DNA from: Holothuria scabra
Taxonomy: Eukaryota > Echinodermata > Holothuroidea > Aspidochirotida > Holothuriidae
NCBI GenBank assembly: GCA_037179385.1
Contig: CM074187.1
Coordinates: 17,361,450-17,425,449 of the forward strand
Direction: 5' to 3'
DNA: 64,000 nt
Shown here one piece after another: positions 11,980 to 23,838 of the stretch. A model generated the notes under the pieces. It was not told the origin of the DNA and searched no databases. It was given only the letters and a program-made list of their open reading frames with translations. The translations under genes and the position numbers were made by a program. The first letter of the stretch is position 1; every line of letters starts with the position of its first letter.

Positions 11980-12851
11980 TAAGCGCCTCAATAAAAAACC
12001 ATTCGGGCGAAGAAATAGAGTCGCTGGAAAGGGATCTTGTGTTGTAATCTCTTCCCTTTCGAATAGCTCAGTTTATGTAAGATCGGCTACATGCAGATCG
12101 GCTACATGCAACATAAATAAATACTTGGACCTTAGACGTCGTGGTAGGTGGACTTAAGAGCTTATGGTCCGTGGTCCCTAACCATATCGTTACCGGGCTG
12201 ATACGCCTTCGTTAATTCGTGTACAACCTATGTTGGCAGTTCTAGTCTGTCAATACCAGACTAAATGTGTTCAAACTTCGAACATTGGCACTATAAAGTA
12301 AAAAGAATTTTACATGATACTTCTGATGTATTGTTTTCGGGGTTTACCGAAAGGGAAACTTAGGAGTCACTCTCCTCGACTTTGCGAAAACGTGAGTAGG
12401 ACCACGGATTGCCATAATGAGATTTCTGCCTTTAAGAAACTGTGAACCTGATACAGTTTTTACCCCAAAAGTGCAGTAATGAAATTCTGAACCTGATTTC
12501 CTTTTCACACCTTGCTCCATTTTATCTGTCTGCATCAAACCTACACACATAAACTTGAAGACCAAGGATATTGTTTGCATTCAGATAACTATGTAATAAT
12601 GGGTATATTACATAAAATTTGGATGCTCACACAATGGTTCACTGTTGATCCAGGCTAGCTAGAAGTTAATTGTCGTAGAGGAGCTGCCAGCTAAGGTATT
12701 CAGATAAGCAGAAAATGTAACAATTTTGACGATTTCTAGCAAAGGCCATATATTTCTTCATAGAAAGTCTGTATTAACTATCACAAATTACCAATACGAA
12801 TGACCGACCACCTTGTATTTTACGTTATTGCTTGAGTAATTGATTTTACAG

Positions 12852-12890
12852 AAAAAAAAACAAACAAACAAACAAACAAAAGCAAACAAA
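12852..12890. repeat. A-rich (CAAA)n microsatellite
   Basis: A run of A followed by about seven CAAA/GCAAA units. Confidence 0.85.
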
Positions 12891-13540
12891 GCCAACGCTG
12901 TTAATCTTACCAATAGTTTATGGATCGTCAATATCTCATGATCTATAACAATATTTTCGTTGAAAGAAAACACCTTCCCCACGGTAGGAAGAGAGGACTG
13001 GTTACGTGTTTCTATATCAATTTCCAAGTAAAAAGTAAATCACTGTGTTATGCACTGACCGTGGATATGTACGTAAGTGTCTCATTACAACAGACTCAAC
13101 AGCTACACATAGCTATCTTGGACGTGCTTGTTGAGAACATAAAGCGATTGGTTGCTTCGCAAAGACCGACTGTGCCTCTAAAATTTATGCAAATCGAATG
13201 GCTGCAGAAGCGCAAGTTACGGATTTAAAATCAAAGTGTACCTCAAGTCTAGGTTTTTAAAAATATATATTTTAGAGGTTGCAAAATGAATTTTATTTAT
13301 CCATTTCCCATTGCTACAGCTCGTTTTATTATTGAGATATTGAACACTAAAATTTAAACATAAAACAAAAATAGCCCACAACGAACTTATTCGTAACTTT
13401 CCAGTAGTGCAACTCAAATTACCTGTTTTTTTTTTTCCTTTGAATGTAAGTGCAAAGACAATAACTTGAGTGGCACAACAATATCATCACAATATTTCGC
13501 AAAGTGACAGTTTAAATTGAGTGAATATACTTCAATATTT

Positions 13541-13615
13541 TATATCTCAGCTCAGGAATGTCCTATGAAGATGAAAGTTGGATGGTTTGAATTCATGTGA
13601 CATGCTCTATAATAT
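13541..13615 (+). repeat. Dispersed repeat, copy 1
   Basis: The stretch TATATCTCAGCTCAGGAATG and the following ~50 bases (CCTATGAAG, then GAATTCAT and CATGCT) recur, diverged but in the same order, at 36046-36115. No element ends were identified. Confidence 0.5.
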
Positions 13616-13800
13616 ACAGTTTTGAAATTTTAGACGAGAGGTACACATTAATCCTCATGTACCTGAAGCTTCGGCCTACTCAGATCTGCTAAAATTTACA
13701 TGTCTTGAAAAGAAGGGCGTTTATTAGGGAATATGTAGGTAGCGTATTCTTAGCATTTTTTACTTCTCCCTTTTTTTTTTATCAACTCCCAACTCCACAG

Positions 13801-14049
13801 ATCTATTCCTACTCTCTTCCTTCAATGTGCAATACACATGGAAGACTTACGAATACGAAGACAATGATCTTAACAATGTTACTAAAGACTTTTGAAACGA
13901 CGGCAAATAATAAACTGATAAAGAAAATATTTAAAGTAATACCCACCACCATAACAGTGATGACCACTGTAAACATGTGGACCAACTCGACCAAACATTA
14001 CGGCAGATATTATGGATTTCTACAACATATTATGAAAATGACAGTATAG
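13801..14049 (+). other. Candidate terminal exon (weak), possibly of the esterase gene
   Basis: A long polypyrimidine tract and CCACAG acceptor end at 13800. The phase-0 frame that follows, the phase needed after exon 10200-10300, stays open for 82 codons to TAG at 14047. It starts IYSYSLPSMCNTHGRL and ends GFLQHIMKMTV. The composition is biased to Thr, Ile and Lys as in random AT-rich DNA, and no AATAAA was found close downstream. A second frame from the same acceptor also reads protein-like for 30 codons, so the assignment is uncertain. Confidence 0.25.
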
Positions 14050-14310
14050 CCCCGATTATGCATTAATAACTTTACAAGCTATGACGATATTGTAATGTTA
14101 GTTACTCATGTAAAATAACACGTGCCACATTTTACGATGTATGACACAAGATTTTACCACAATATAGCTGATAATGTGTGTGACGGCAATGAAACCGCGA
14201 TCTGTGAAGAAATGGAAGAAATATGCGGTCACCTAAAGGCATTTCAGACATATTATTAATGATGAAAGATTTTACAAACTATATTCAAGTAAAAGTTTGG
14301 TATGGAGGTA

Positions 14311-16382
14311 CTTAGCCAGATATAACTTGATGAAAGATCTCGCCCTGTATACACTATTTAAACATTCTGGTCAAATCTTAACCAGGATTTCCGTCAATTT
14401 TCCATACATTTTTTGGTTAAAATGACCAGAAAATCCTTGTAATTTTTACCAGGAAATGTATGATAACAATGATTTTCATACATATCCTGGTTAAAAATTA
14501 CCAGGATTTTCTAGTCATTTTTAACCAGGAAATATATTGTAAATTCATACAGGTTCTTTTAAAAATGACCAAAAAATCCTGGTTATTTAAAGCAGGAAAT
14601 GTTTGATAACTGGTGACTCCATACATATTCTGCTAAAAATGAACAGGAAACCCTCGTACTTTTTAACAGGAAAATATGGAAAATTGGTGACCACAATCCT
14701 GGTTTAATTTGACCAGGATGTTGTTACAGTGTACATATTAAGTTTTTTCACAATGCCAGATAATGCAACCTAAGTTTCATATTAGGTTTGAAAGAGTTGA
14801 ATCCATATCACCTGATTTCCTTATATATCTGGCTAAAAGGGACTTCATGTTGCCATATCAAGCCAGATAATGCTTGAAACAGACCAATACCAAATGCACA
14901 AATCAAGTTCGATATGACATGCATACGAAGCCAAATGTAACTCGATATGATTTGCCATTTATGCACATGAGCATTTCGTCACTTTGTTTTATTTTGATTT
15001 GATTTGGTGCCTGGACTATGATTGGTCCGTAAAAGAACACGTTTTGGATACAACACCACCTTCCCAAACAACGCGGTTATTTATATAGAGGCCACACTTT
15101 TGTTAATTCGGACGTACACTAGGTGAACCTCTGTAAATGGATGGCATCCGCCATGTGATCCGATCGGGCCATCTAAATTTACCACTTTTCATTATTTAGG
15201 AAGTTGAAAGAAAAATATGAAATAAACTGTTAACAAAATTTACATTATGACACGTAATAAATTTTAAAATAAGCCCGTATCACTGTCATTACATGAAATA
15301 AGTTGTCAGGCATTTTCTGTTAACTGTTATGGTAAAAGTCGAATTTCCGTACTTTTATCAAGTCAACCCAATACTTAAGCTAAGTTCTTGTTGTTCCTCT
15401 TAAACATTTGCTCCTACTTTTGGCTAAGATAATATGTCGTATGTTCTTTGATGGGAGTAGAAATTGCACGTGGTCTGACCTGCAGGAATGTGGCTAGCAA
15501 TCTTTAAATAAATTTCGCCCTTTGTATTCAGCTATTGGGATGTGCAAAATAAAAGTACCTGTTCTCCAGCCTTGAGCTATGCATGGCAGACAAATTATGA
15601 AAATGGTCTGCAGGCCATGAAGCTGGCCAGTGCTGTCCTTTTCAGAACGCAGTTTCAGTTTGGTTTCGCCTAACCGCAGTTTGCCAGATACTCGGGAGTG
15701 CTTTAAAAAGTGTGAGGAGTATAAAGACCCACTATGATTTTTAACTCAAGCAGACATGGTCCAGGCATGAGCCATGCTTGACTCAGAACTGGGTCCTCTT
15801 GTAGTTTATAGGGACTGGATATGGTCCAAATGTAGTCCAGACCTAGAACAGAATGGGCCATACTTTGGAAATCATGCTCTGCTTATATGGACTATATCTT
15901 CTCCGGATAAAACTTCATTTATTCTGTATAACATTTTGACCAAAATAAAAATTAAACTGGCCATATATGACTTACGTCTGCTCCTGGTTTAGATCTGGGT
16001 TATATCTAAACAATGTTTTATCTGGTCACTTAAAAATCCCATATCTGTACCAGATGCGATCCAGGTATGAAATCCATATCTTGCCCAATACAGATGAAAT
16101 GTTCTTCATACCTGGCTCATATCTGGATTGGGTTGCACTAATGAAAAAGCAACTCGATGATTACATCAAACCAATAGTGATTTGATGAAATATTGTACTA
16201 GAGGATATAAATATTCATATTAAGATTCCACACACCCATACCAAGCGATGTATAGCAACTTTTGAAAAGCGCATGTCAATCACGTAGTACCTGAGTAAGA
16301 CTTGCTAAGCACGGCGGGTATGGATATAAACTTTTACATGGCCTTATCAAGTCAGATATAACTTGATAAAAGACTGTGCCAG
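14311..16382 (+). repeat. Direct-repeat pair and degenerate CCAGATAT-rich tract
   Basis: The segment GCCAGATATAACTTGATGAA (14314-14333) recurs in direct orientation as GTCAGATATAACTTGATAAA near 16353-16372. Between them, related CCAGATA/TATCTGG words are scattered (14755-14880 and 15756-16130). This looks like decayed copies of one repeat family, interrupted by the younger element at 14352-14731. Confidence 0.45.
14352..14731. mobile_element. 380 bp MITE with TA target duplication
   Basis: The ends are CACTATTTAAACATTCTGGT (left) and the inverse of CACTGTAACAACATCCTGGT (right). Inverted similarity continues for about 38 bp, and TA lies on both sides (14350-14351 and 14732-14733). The interior consists of repeated CCTGGTTAAAAATTACCAGG-type palindromic units, giving a strong hairpin. 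It is non-coding and was apparently inserted into the older repeat around 14311-14343. Confidence 0.78.
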
Positions 16383-16508
16383 ATGCATCCAGCCCTTTTA
16401 AATATTGCTGTGGTTAATTTGGTTATTTGTTCTCCTTTTAATACGTAGAAGTATCAGTATTCCAAGGTGATTACTAAACACATGAAAAAGTGTTTTTCTA
16501 TATTTCAG

Positions 16509-16932
16509 GTTTAGGAAAGTAAACGCTAGAAACCATATATCTTTTGTGGATGTGGGGTCCTTAAGGCTGATATATAACGTCACAGTTTCCTTGAGAGGTA
16601 GAACTTCTATTGGAATGATTGTTTGTTGTTGCCAAACGGCTCGTAATCGGAAAGCTGGAGTAACTCTGGTTCTCGGCCTTTGGATTCTTTACTTGCTTTT
16701 CGATCTTTGGGTGAGGATTGAGTGTTATATCTCATCTTTTCAGCAGTCATAGGCATCTATTGCTTCAATTACTGTTATCTTGGGGGATACGGGTGTAAAT
16801 TACACCTAGTGTTTGCCATTTTGGTATATACTAGGACTCATTGCTCCTCAAAGAATTACTTTGATGACTTTTTGACTTTGATAAAGATAGATACTGCAGA
16901 TGCGGTGACTGTTGTCGGAAAGTTATTCACGT
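16509..16932 (+). other. Candidate membrane-protein coding fragment with a frameshift
   Basis: A TATATTTCAG acceptor opens a frame (16509-16710 and on) through CCCQTARNRKAG into the hydrophobic run VTLVLGLWILYLLFDL. From about 16722 a second frame continues with LYLIFSAVIGIYCFNYCYL, then HLVFAILVY and FDDFLTLIKIDTADAVTVVG, up to a strong GTAAGT donor at 16933. The two frames are offset by one base. A 31 bp intron between GTGAGG (16711) and TTTTCAG (16741) would be implausibly short, so an assembly indel or a pseudogene is more likely. Two or three membrane-spanning segments can be seen. The family is not recognised. Confidence 0.33.
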
Positions 16933-17684
16933 AAGTATGTAGGGCTATGTTGATTAGCTGGCTGGTTGTTGGAGCCTTTCTCCCCAACCTATTATATTCT
17001 GGAATTAACTGGGCTAATGGTGGTGTGCTCCCATTCTAGTTCGAAACTGCCATGCACGTACAAACTTGTCAATTTTTGTTCTGCATACAAATGGGCCACG
17101 AGATTGAGGGTACAGATAGTATCCAGAGGCGAAAGCTCATAGAGTGACCCGAAAGTCAAGTGTGATCGTGAATGAACAAAGGCGCCTACCCTATTCAAAG
17201 AGAATTTTGAACGTAAGGGGGCTTCGTGTAAATTTTGCCATCTCATCCTGCTTTATAGAAGAGTCATTTTACGTCATACTTCCGACTGGTAGGTAATATT
17301 GGACCAGGGGGTATCATTACCCGGATCAAATTCTTAGGGAAGAAATAACGACCCGGTGCCATCACTGCAAAGCATTTTTACCAAAGCTTACTACAGATGA
17401 AACTTAACCCCTCGGCGATCGCCGCATACTAAAGCAAATCCTAAAACAACTGTTTCACAGCCCGCTACGAATAATGCCAGATCCGAAGACATTAGCAACC
17501 ACCCTTATACTCTCGAACTCTTCTCTCCACCGCCCAGTACCTCCTCCATAAACAAACAATATGACAATGTCGCACAGGAATCTACTCTTTTAGCTAACCG
17601 TAGCCGACCAAAGGAGTTAGGTGGAGTTTTCAGCTCAGATTCCATTTTATTCGTTCAAGTCGAGCCTGTCACGGTCTCTTTTTC

Positions 17685-17845
17685 AAAAGTGGCTCACTGG
17701 CTTATTTTCCCTACTCCATTGCTTATGCGGAGCATCACGCACAACGGCAGTAGGTTCCATTTTAAAGTCTTTGGTATGACACGACCTGGGAATCGAGCCC
17801 AAGCCATCAAAAAGGCGGATGCTCTACCGTTAGACCAAACACGCA
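17685..17845 (-). mobile_element. tRNA-derived SINE-like copy
   Basis: On the minus strand a tRNA-like head reads TCTAACGGTAGAGCATCCG (A-box region) and GGGCTCGATTCCC (B box). A tail follows containing AAAATGGAACCTACTGCC and CAATGGAGTAGGG. The same head-plus-tail order occurs at 19645 and 27368, so this is a dispersed pol III retroposon, not a tRNA gene. Confidence 0.7.
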
Positions 17846-17935
17846 ACCATAGGAAGACACATTATCTCTGAGTACTGGATGTAACATTGACAACATCTAG
17901 ACATGATAAATCAGTTGCATCACCAATCTTCCGTT

Positions 17936-17941
17936 TTTATT
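17936..17941 (-). terminator. Poly-A signal AATAAA for the HYR gene
   Basis: AATAAA on the minus strand, about 120 bp beyond the stop codon at 18060-18062. It is consistent with the 3' end of the HYR-like gene. Confidence 0.45.
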
Positions 17942-18059
17942 GCAACATAGTGACACTGTGGCACAATTTTGATAGTAACAAGCAGTTGCATAGTCTCATG
18001 TGTTTTGCGTCCGACCCATTGTTACTGTGAAATAGCCTACGCTTTGCATATACTCACAA

Positions 18060-18190
18060 TTACGGAGGGCACATCCGATCAGAGAGTCTATGACAAGTAT
18101 AACCAATAGGTCTATTGGTCTCGGTGACACGGCACTCTAGTTCCTCTCCACATGGGTTACCAGAGCATGGATCACCATCTGGTAGGTCAT
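18060..18190 (-). CDS. HYR-gene last exon, EGF-like cysteine-rich end
   Basis: After a GCGTTTTCAG acceptor the exon completes a codon with two bases, the same phase as the other exons of this gene, then reads DLPDGDPCSGNPCGEELECR, GYTC and RLSDRMCPP, and stops at TAA. CSGNPCG...C...GYTC has the cysteine spacing of an EGF-like module, but the module is cut short before its last cysteine. An AATAAA follows. A GTGAGT just after the stop could be a decayed donor, and GTAATT at the TAA itself is a weak alternative donor, so the protein may once have continued. The product is likely extracellular. Confidence 0.6.
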
Positions 18191-19068
18191 CTGAAAACGC
18201 AAAAATATGAGAAACAAAATGTCGATTCCATAGTCCTTGACGAAGTCGGTGCAATAATTGTTGTATGTATTAGTTTTCTATGCGTCCTTGTTTGTCAATA
18301 ATATGTCATCTATAAGAAGGAAAATACCACCACTTGTATGCAGAACAAAAAATGACAAGTTTGTATGTACGTATGGTAATTTCGAATTATTAAGGGAGCA
18401 CACCATCAAAAGCTGCTTCCCCACAGCCGTGTCAAATTTCACACCCCACTAAAGCTTACAACAATTATTACATACTTGACTGGCCTGTTAGCTAACCGCA
18501 TATGTCTCCTAATTTTTTTATATTTTGGTATATCTAATATTGCCAATCTTTTAATCAAATTTGAAACATGACTATATGGAGTGTTTATTAAGTGCTCTTT
18601 ATTCCCTCCCTGAAGAGGTAATTATGAGTTGTCAGGCCCAAAAGGAGGATGTTTCAAAAAGTAACAAGGAATATTTCGTTATGGGTTTGGACGCCAACTA
18701 TGTAATGTAAATGAATGGTCAGGATTAGTATTGGACTCAATATACGAACTTACCAGTAATGCATTATTAAAACTTTTGTCATTATACAATTATTACACGA
18801 CTGCACTCCAATGCATTGTCCTCTGAAAACCAGTCGGGCACAACACAACATGCAAATGCTAATCACGTACAAGATATGTTGTTAAGTTTGTTGGAATTCG
18901 TGTCCTATGTACTCTATATTTCGGTCCGCCCTAACATATTTTGGGTGAGGTGAATACTTCAAACCGAAAGATTGAAAGCAGTAGATTGAAAGTAAACTAG
19001 TAGCTATGAACCATTGTTAGATGTGTTCCTCCCCCTGCTACGTCATTGTGTATTCACACCATGCTTAC

Positions 19069-19281
19069 CGGTACGGGTATCGAATGTGCATGTGTCCAGT
19101 TGGTCTCCGTCAAGGCAGACGCAGGTGACTGGTCCTGTTTGCAGTGTACCAGATGGTGGACTACAGACCGAGACACCTACTACAGTACCGTTTCTTACAC
19201 AATCTGGGGTAGTCCAAGAAGGTACACCATTGAGAAAGATTATCGGTGGTGGACACGGTATAACATTCAGCCTTTGGTCAA
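19069..19281 (-). CDS. HYR-like domain exon
   Basis: The 213 bp exon is phase 1 at both ends. Its acceptor is TTTTGAATAG and its donor GTAAGC. It encodes NVIPCPPPIIFLNGVPSWTT, VCSPPSGTLQTG and VTCVCLDGDQLDTCTF. The pattern (opening CP, a strand with PSWTTP, a C-S-P-P turn, then TC-x-C-x-D near the end) matches the hyalin repeat fold seen in echinoderm hyalin and many secreted adhesion proteins. It probably contributes one Ig-like beta-sandwich to a secreted or cell-surface protein. The family call is moderate because this copy is diverged. Confidence 0.65.
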
Positions 19282-19644
19282 CTATTCAAAAGTCAGAAAC
19301 GAAAACGTTACGGATTTTGCACCACACATTCTTTTTCTACATTAAAAATACCAGTTTGACTTCAATGCAAACCGTAGTTAAGTGAAGTTGTCTTGATACA
19401 AGGTTTCAAAATATTTCCGTCCGTAAAGTCTTAAATTCATCAGAGTTACGTCATGATACGAAATGAAAAAACGTGTTATGTCAATATTTTGTTTCAAACA
19501 CGTCATGTACTTAAACTTATACAAAGTATAATAACTGTCAAAGGTGAAAGTGAAATGTGTTCCTCGTGCCTGTACAGGTCCTAGTTTTTAGTGAATGTCA
19601 TATATTTCGACAAGTTGCTCCATCTCTCATTAAGATCGACTGCA

Positions 19645-19800
19645 TCATGGCCAAGAGGTTAGAGCGTCCGATTTTCTGTCGAAAAGTCTGGGGTTCGATT
19701 CTATCTTGCCGGATCATACCGAAAACTTTAAAAAACTGAATGGAACCTACTGCCACTGAGCTTGGTGCTCAGCTTAAGCAATGAAGTAGGGAAGAATAGT
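19645..19800 (+). mobile_element. tRNA-derived SINE-like copy
   Basis: The tRNA-like head (GGCCAAGAGGTTAGAGCGTC, then GGGGTTCGATTC) is followed by AATGGAACCTACTGCC and AAGCAATGAAGTAGGG, the same tail as the copy at 17685 but on the opposite strand. It lies downstream (gene sense) of HYR exon 20697, in an intron. Confidence 0.68.
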
Positions 19801-20696
19801 ATCTTTAATGAGCCAAAACTGGAGAAAATACCGTGGCCGGCCTGACTTAAATCAATTGGTTGGAAACTAATCCGTGAAACCTCATTTATCTCGATCCCAC
19901 ATTCAGGTTACTCCCAACCCTTGTTCCATCCCTACTTCAAAGAGTTTAAATGTTGTATATTTAGGTATCATTTTTTTCTCCATGTAACTGTCCAATTAGA
20001 GATGTATTCTGGCCGTGATTGTTTCAGCTGATTTTTTTCGGGAAAGAAGACTATAAAATCTCTAAAACGCAATTGCCGGTTCCTGTAAACCGAGAAGAAT
20101 AGTTAAATACAGAGCTAACTGGAAATTTTTAAGATCGACTTTGAATAAAACAAAGTGAACCACACATCGTAAGTTTTTTGTCCAACCATCTCAAACTGAA
20201 TGAACGAAACACAAACTTTTGTCACGTTTCAAGCCTGCAACTGTCTGATTTAAATGGGAGTATCTTTCCCAAGATAGTCCCAGAGCTAGATGGTTCATCG
20301 ATGACAACGGAAGCTAAACAGGACTAAAATGCCAATATCTTAATGTTTCATCGCCTTTCCGTTGGAAATCTAAGTTGATTGCTGGAAGTTTTACATCGTA
20401 AAAACACCTCCTGTTGTGTCCAATTGCTAAATTCTGTAACCAGGCTATAAACTAAGTCTCTACGAGTTCGTCTCCTCACATCTCCCCCCTGTGGTAATTG
20501 ATGATAGCGGCTTTATTGAAAGGCCTACCTGTATATACTTCATATAAGCCTCCCTAAAAGTAACATGGGGATATGTATGTATATTTGTGTGTATAAATGC
20601 ATAATGAATGAGGTAGAATATTCATTAGGTGAAGTGTTTATGTATACATGCCTTATGTATATGCATTTATGTAAGAAACATCTTAAAATCACTTAC

Positions 20697-20936
20697 TTGC
20701 GCAGTATAAGGCAATGGTGTCATTAACTGCTGAATCGGTACATGTGCAGAAAATGTATCGTGTCGATTCAACGATGCTTTGGGGCGGTGGCGAACATGTT
20801 ACTGCCGTATGTCCACCGTCCTCGTCGGTGCAGGGCGGGGTGGTGTAAGATATTATTTCCTGACCGCTTTGAGTCCGATTCAGCTGGATGTCATCTGGAC
20901 ATGGGCCAAATTCCGGGGGTGATTTGCCTGCTTCAA
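20697..20936 (-). CDS. HYR-like domain exon
   Basis: The 240 bp exon is phase 1 at both ends. The acceptor is GTCTTTTCAG and the donor GTAAGT. It starts EAGKSPPEFGPCPDDIQLNR, continues IISYTTPPCTDEDGG and VTCSPPPQSI, and ends YIFCTCTDSAVNDTIALYC. CPDDIQ, the Y-TTP strand, V-T-C-S-P-P and C-T-x-T-D-S-A-x-N are the classic hyalin-repeat landmarks (family consensus CTATDSAGN). The symmetric 1-1 phase means the domain can be duplicated or skipped without breaking the frame. Probably extracellular, with disulphides. Confidence 0.75.
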
Positions 20937-21537
20937 CTGAAAAGACAACAATAGTGTTGATGCAAGGAATAAGATTTCACTAATACGAGAAAGCTTGGAG
21001 ATAACATAGGCTATCATAAAAAATAATTGGGCTTGTGACTCGCAATGAAATAAGAAGAAAGAATCAATTCCCGTGTCGTTGAATATAAATGCCGTGATAT
21101 CTTGGACCCACCCTATTTCAAAGCGGTCAACTGTAAATGTAATACTTAGTTAAGTAATGCCTGGCTACTAACAACTATTTATTGAACCCCAAATCTTATT
21201 TAAAATGCATTACTTACTCATACTCTCTCTCTCTGTCATGGAATAATGGAATTCACTTTCAGCTATTTTAGGGTGCAGGTATTCATATGAAACTAATAAG
21301 ATGATACAATGTTTTCTTCGGATTTTGCCTTACGGGTAATGTGTGATGTCATCGCGACAAATTAATTTGAAATAACATTTTTAACATTAAGGTATACTGT
21401 AAGGCCAGATTTACCCAAAGTGATCTTCAAAATTTTCAACAGTATCAAATTTCATTTCTGTACCTTTGTTGAAAAGTGGACCATTTGTAACAAAATACAT
21501 GCAATCTTTAAGGTACGAGGTCTCGAGTTAGAAAAGC

Positions 21538-21690
21538 CCAGCCAACATGCCCAGCTGGGCCCCAACTGGGTTTTAGCTGGGCTACTTGCTGGGCCCCAGC
21601 TGGGGTCCATCCGTGTTTGTCAGGTGTTCCCACGTGGGGCCCAACTTGGCTAGCCTTTCCCAGCTGAACCCAGCTGAGCATGTTGGCTGG
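21538..21690. mobile_element. Short GC-rich inverted-repeat element
   Basis: A 153 bp segment bounded by CCAGCCAACATGCCCAGCTG and its near-perfect inverse (CCCAGCTGAGCATGTTGGCTGG). Several CCCAGCTGGG-type palindromes lie inside it. It is much richer in G and C than its surroundings in the HYR gene intron. AAAG next to both ends may be a target duplication. The open frame across it has no meaning. Confidence 0.6.
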
Positions 21691-22340
21691 AAAGGGTATT
21701 TCGACAGGGTTTGAAGGATATAGTGTCGAATATTTTTGTCATTCCTTCGAGATTAGTGGAAAGGCGGCAGGATGTGCCTTTAATAAGCCACTCACAGTTA
21801 CAATTGCCCATTCCAACGATGCAAATATTTCCTTAGAACAACCTGATGATTGCTCATAGCGGTAGTGCTGCTTTTCACTCAAACCTTTGTAACACTTCGG
21901 AAACCGTTCGCTCCAAGTTTTCTCTTGCAATCACTTTTCTTTTTTCAGAAGTTATGAATTAACCTACCAAGATTGGCTTTATCGTTAAGAAAGTTATAAA
22001 AGTAAATTCATACAATTTTGTTTCTGAACTTTCTGCCTCCTTCACCTTTGGCATCACATCATGACCATTGCATTGTAATATAACTAGCTGTAGTATGGTT
22101 CATTAAAAAATCATGCTCATCATCTTAAAGCTCATTGGCTATGATCCGACTCACTAGGTCAGACTACACAAAAATCGAAGCTACAGAGGAAACTTTGTGG
22201 ACGAAAATGAAGAGTTTAGAGATCAAAACTCTAGGTCTATGTAGTTTTTTCCCTGACGCACATTCTGTTTTCCTCTTTCGAAGATGATATTATGGATTTA
22301 ATTTGCTGAAATAAACGCTTCCTGTCAGGATGGTCATAAT

Positions 22341-22357
22341 GGGGGGGGGGGGGGGGG
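22341..22357. repeat. Poly-G run
   Basis: Seventeen consecutive G. The length is unreliable in most sequencing. Confidence 0.8.
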
Positions 22358-23838
22358 AATGATGAAATGATTATTTTCTTGTACCCTATGGCGTACGAAA
22401 GCGATTTACTTTTAAAAATCTATTTCTCTATCAACTATGTTTTGAAAATTTGAAAAGGGCGGACGTGAAAGTATCAACAAGATTGACGTTATTTGAACCA
22501 AAGATGTTTCAATATTCTGTGGTCAGGGTGATCGTCCTTATTTTATTTGTTAAAAGATAACATAATGATGTCACGATATCAAACTTGAATAACTAGTTAC
22601 AAGTTTGAAACCTACTTAATTCTTCATTAAAGATCGTGTGATATGAAAATGACAAAACTTGGTATTTGATTTACAGAGTATGAAAAAATAAGAAATAACC
22701 GTAATTCCTATCAAAATTCATCAAAAACTGACCATTTCACAGGACAATTTCTAATTTGAACAAAATTATTAAGACATGTGAGCTAAATACGCAAATCTTG
22801 TGATATCATGAGATACGCCATGAAATGGCTGATGTTATCCTTTGTTTTTATAACCTTCATTTTTAGGACAGTTGTAACATTAGCTTGTCCTGAGGGTCTT
22901 TTTTTTTTGGAAGCTTAAATCGTGTCTTCGAAAATCATTAGTATGAATTACTAAACCATAAACAATCTGCTGAGAAATTAAGAGAAGATCAACATAGGGT
23001 AAACAAAAGAAATTTCAACACTGTGCAACACTCGACATTATTATTTTTGCATTAGCAACAAGTTGCTTAAAGAGCAAAACCTCTCACCCCAAACTACAAT
23101 TTTGGAACGGGGTACCGAAATTCTAAATTGGCTCAGCTCTTTGATTGACAGCTAATTCAAACAATGCAAAGTATCAAAGCTTATATTACACAGCATGAAC
23201 GGTACTGAGAGTGTTTTGATTATATTAATTGAGTTTTTCCATACTCACCTTGAAGCAATAAACTGAGATTATACCTGGATGAGGACGAATTTCAGACAAT
23301 TGTGGGAGGGGCTTAAGTAAGAAGGTTAGGAGAATTGGTACTGTTTGGGGTCAGAGAAAAAAATTGAACTTTAAAAGGTTTTGCTTGGGAATCGAAAAGA
23401 CTTGAAATAATTCTAACTGATTTTTTTCCTTAGGAAAGTTCACTCGGTAACTTCCAAGTGAAGTGAGGTCATTTTGGTGACATGTCACACTGCATAGCAA
23501 ATTGTCTTGTACTGTGTTGCTGACACGCCAGTTCTGCTAAATGTGTTCAGCTGGGACCTTTTGCATGCTTCATGTTAATTTTGGAATTAACCATATGCGA
23601 TCACTGGGACTTTGGCGCCAAGAGAAAGATCAACACTAACCCTTTAATCAGATTTATGGTGTTCTTCATTATACACCCGACTTATAAATCACTTTTGAAA
23701 TACGCAGTTGCTGCCAGCGAGGAATTACCGATTAAATTTCCACGACAAATTACACCCTCCTCAAAAAAAAAAAAAAAAAACAATGTTGGATAGGATACAA
23801 TATAAAAGAAGAAAAAGGGTTACATAATGGGATACTAC

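Noticed and set aside
13809..13994. Hydrophobic minus-strand frame (61 codons)
   Set aside because: It is the complement of an ACN/ATN-rich stretch, which automatically yields Val, Ile and Phe codons; no start or splice support.
16711..16741. 31 bp intron joining the two membrane-like frames
   Set aside because: Far shorter than known animal introns; a frameshift explains the data better.
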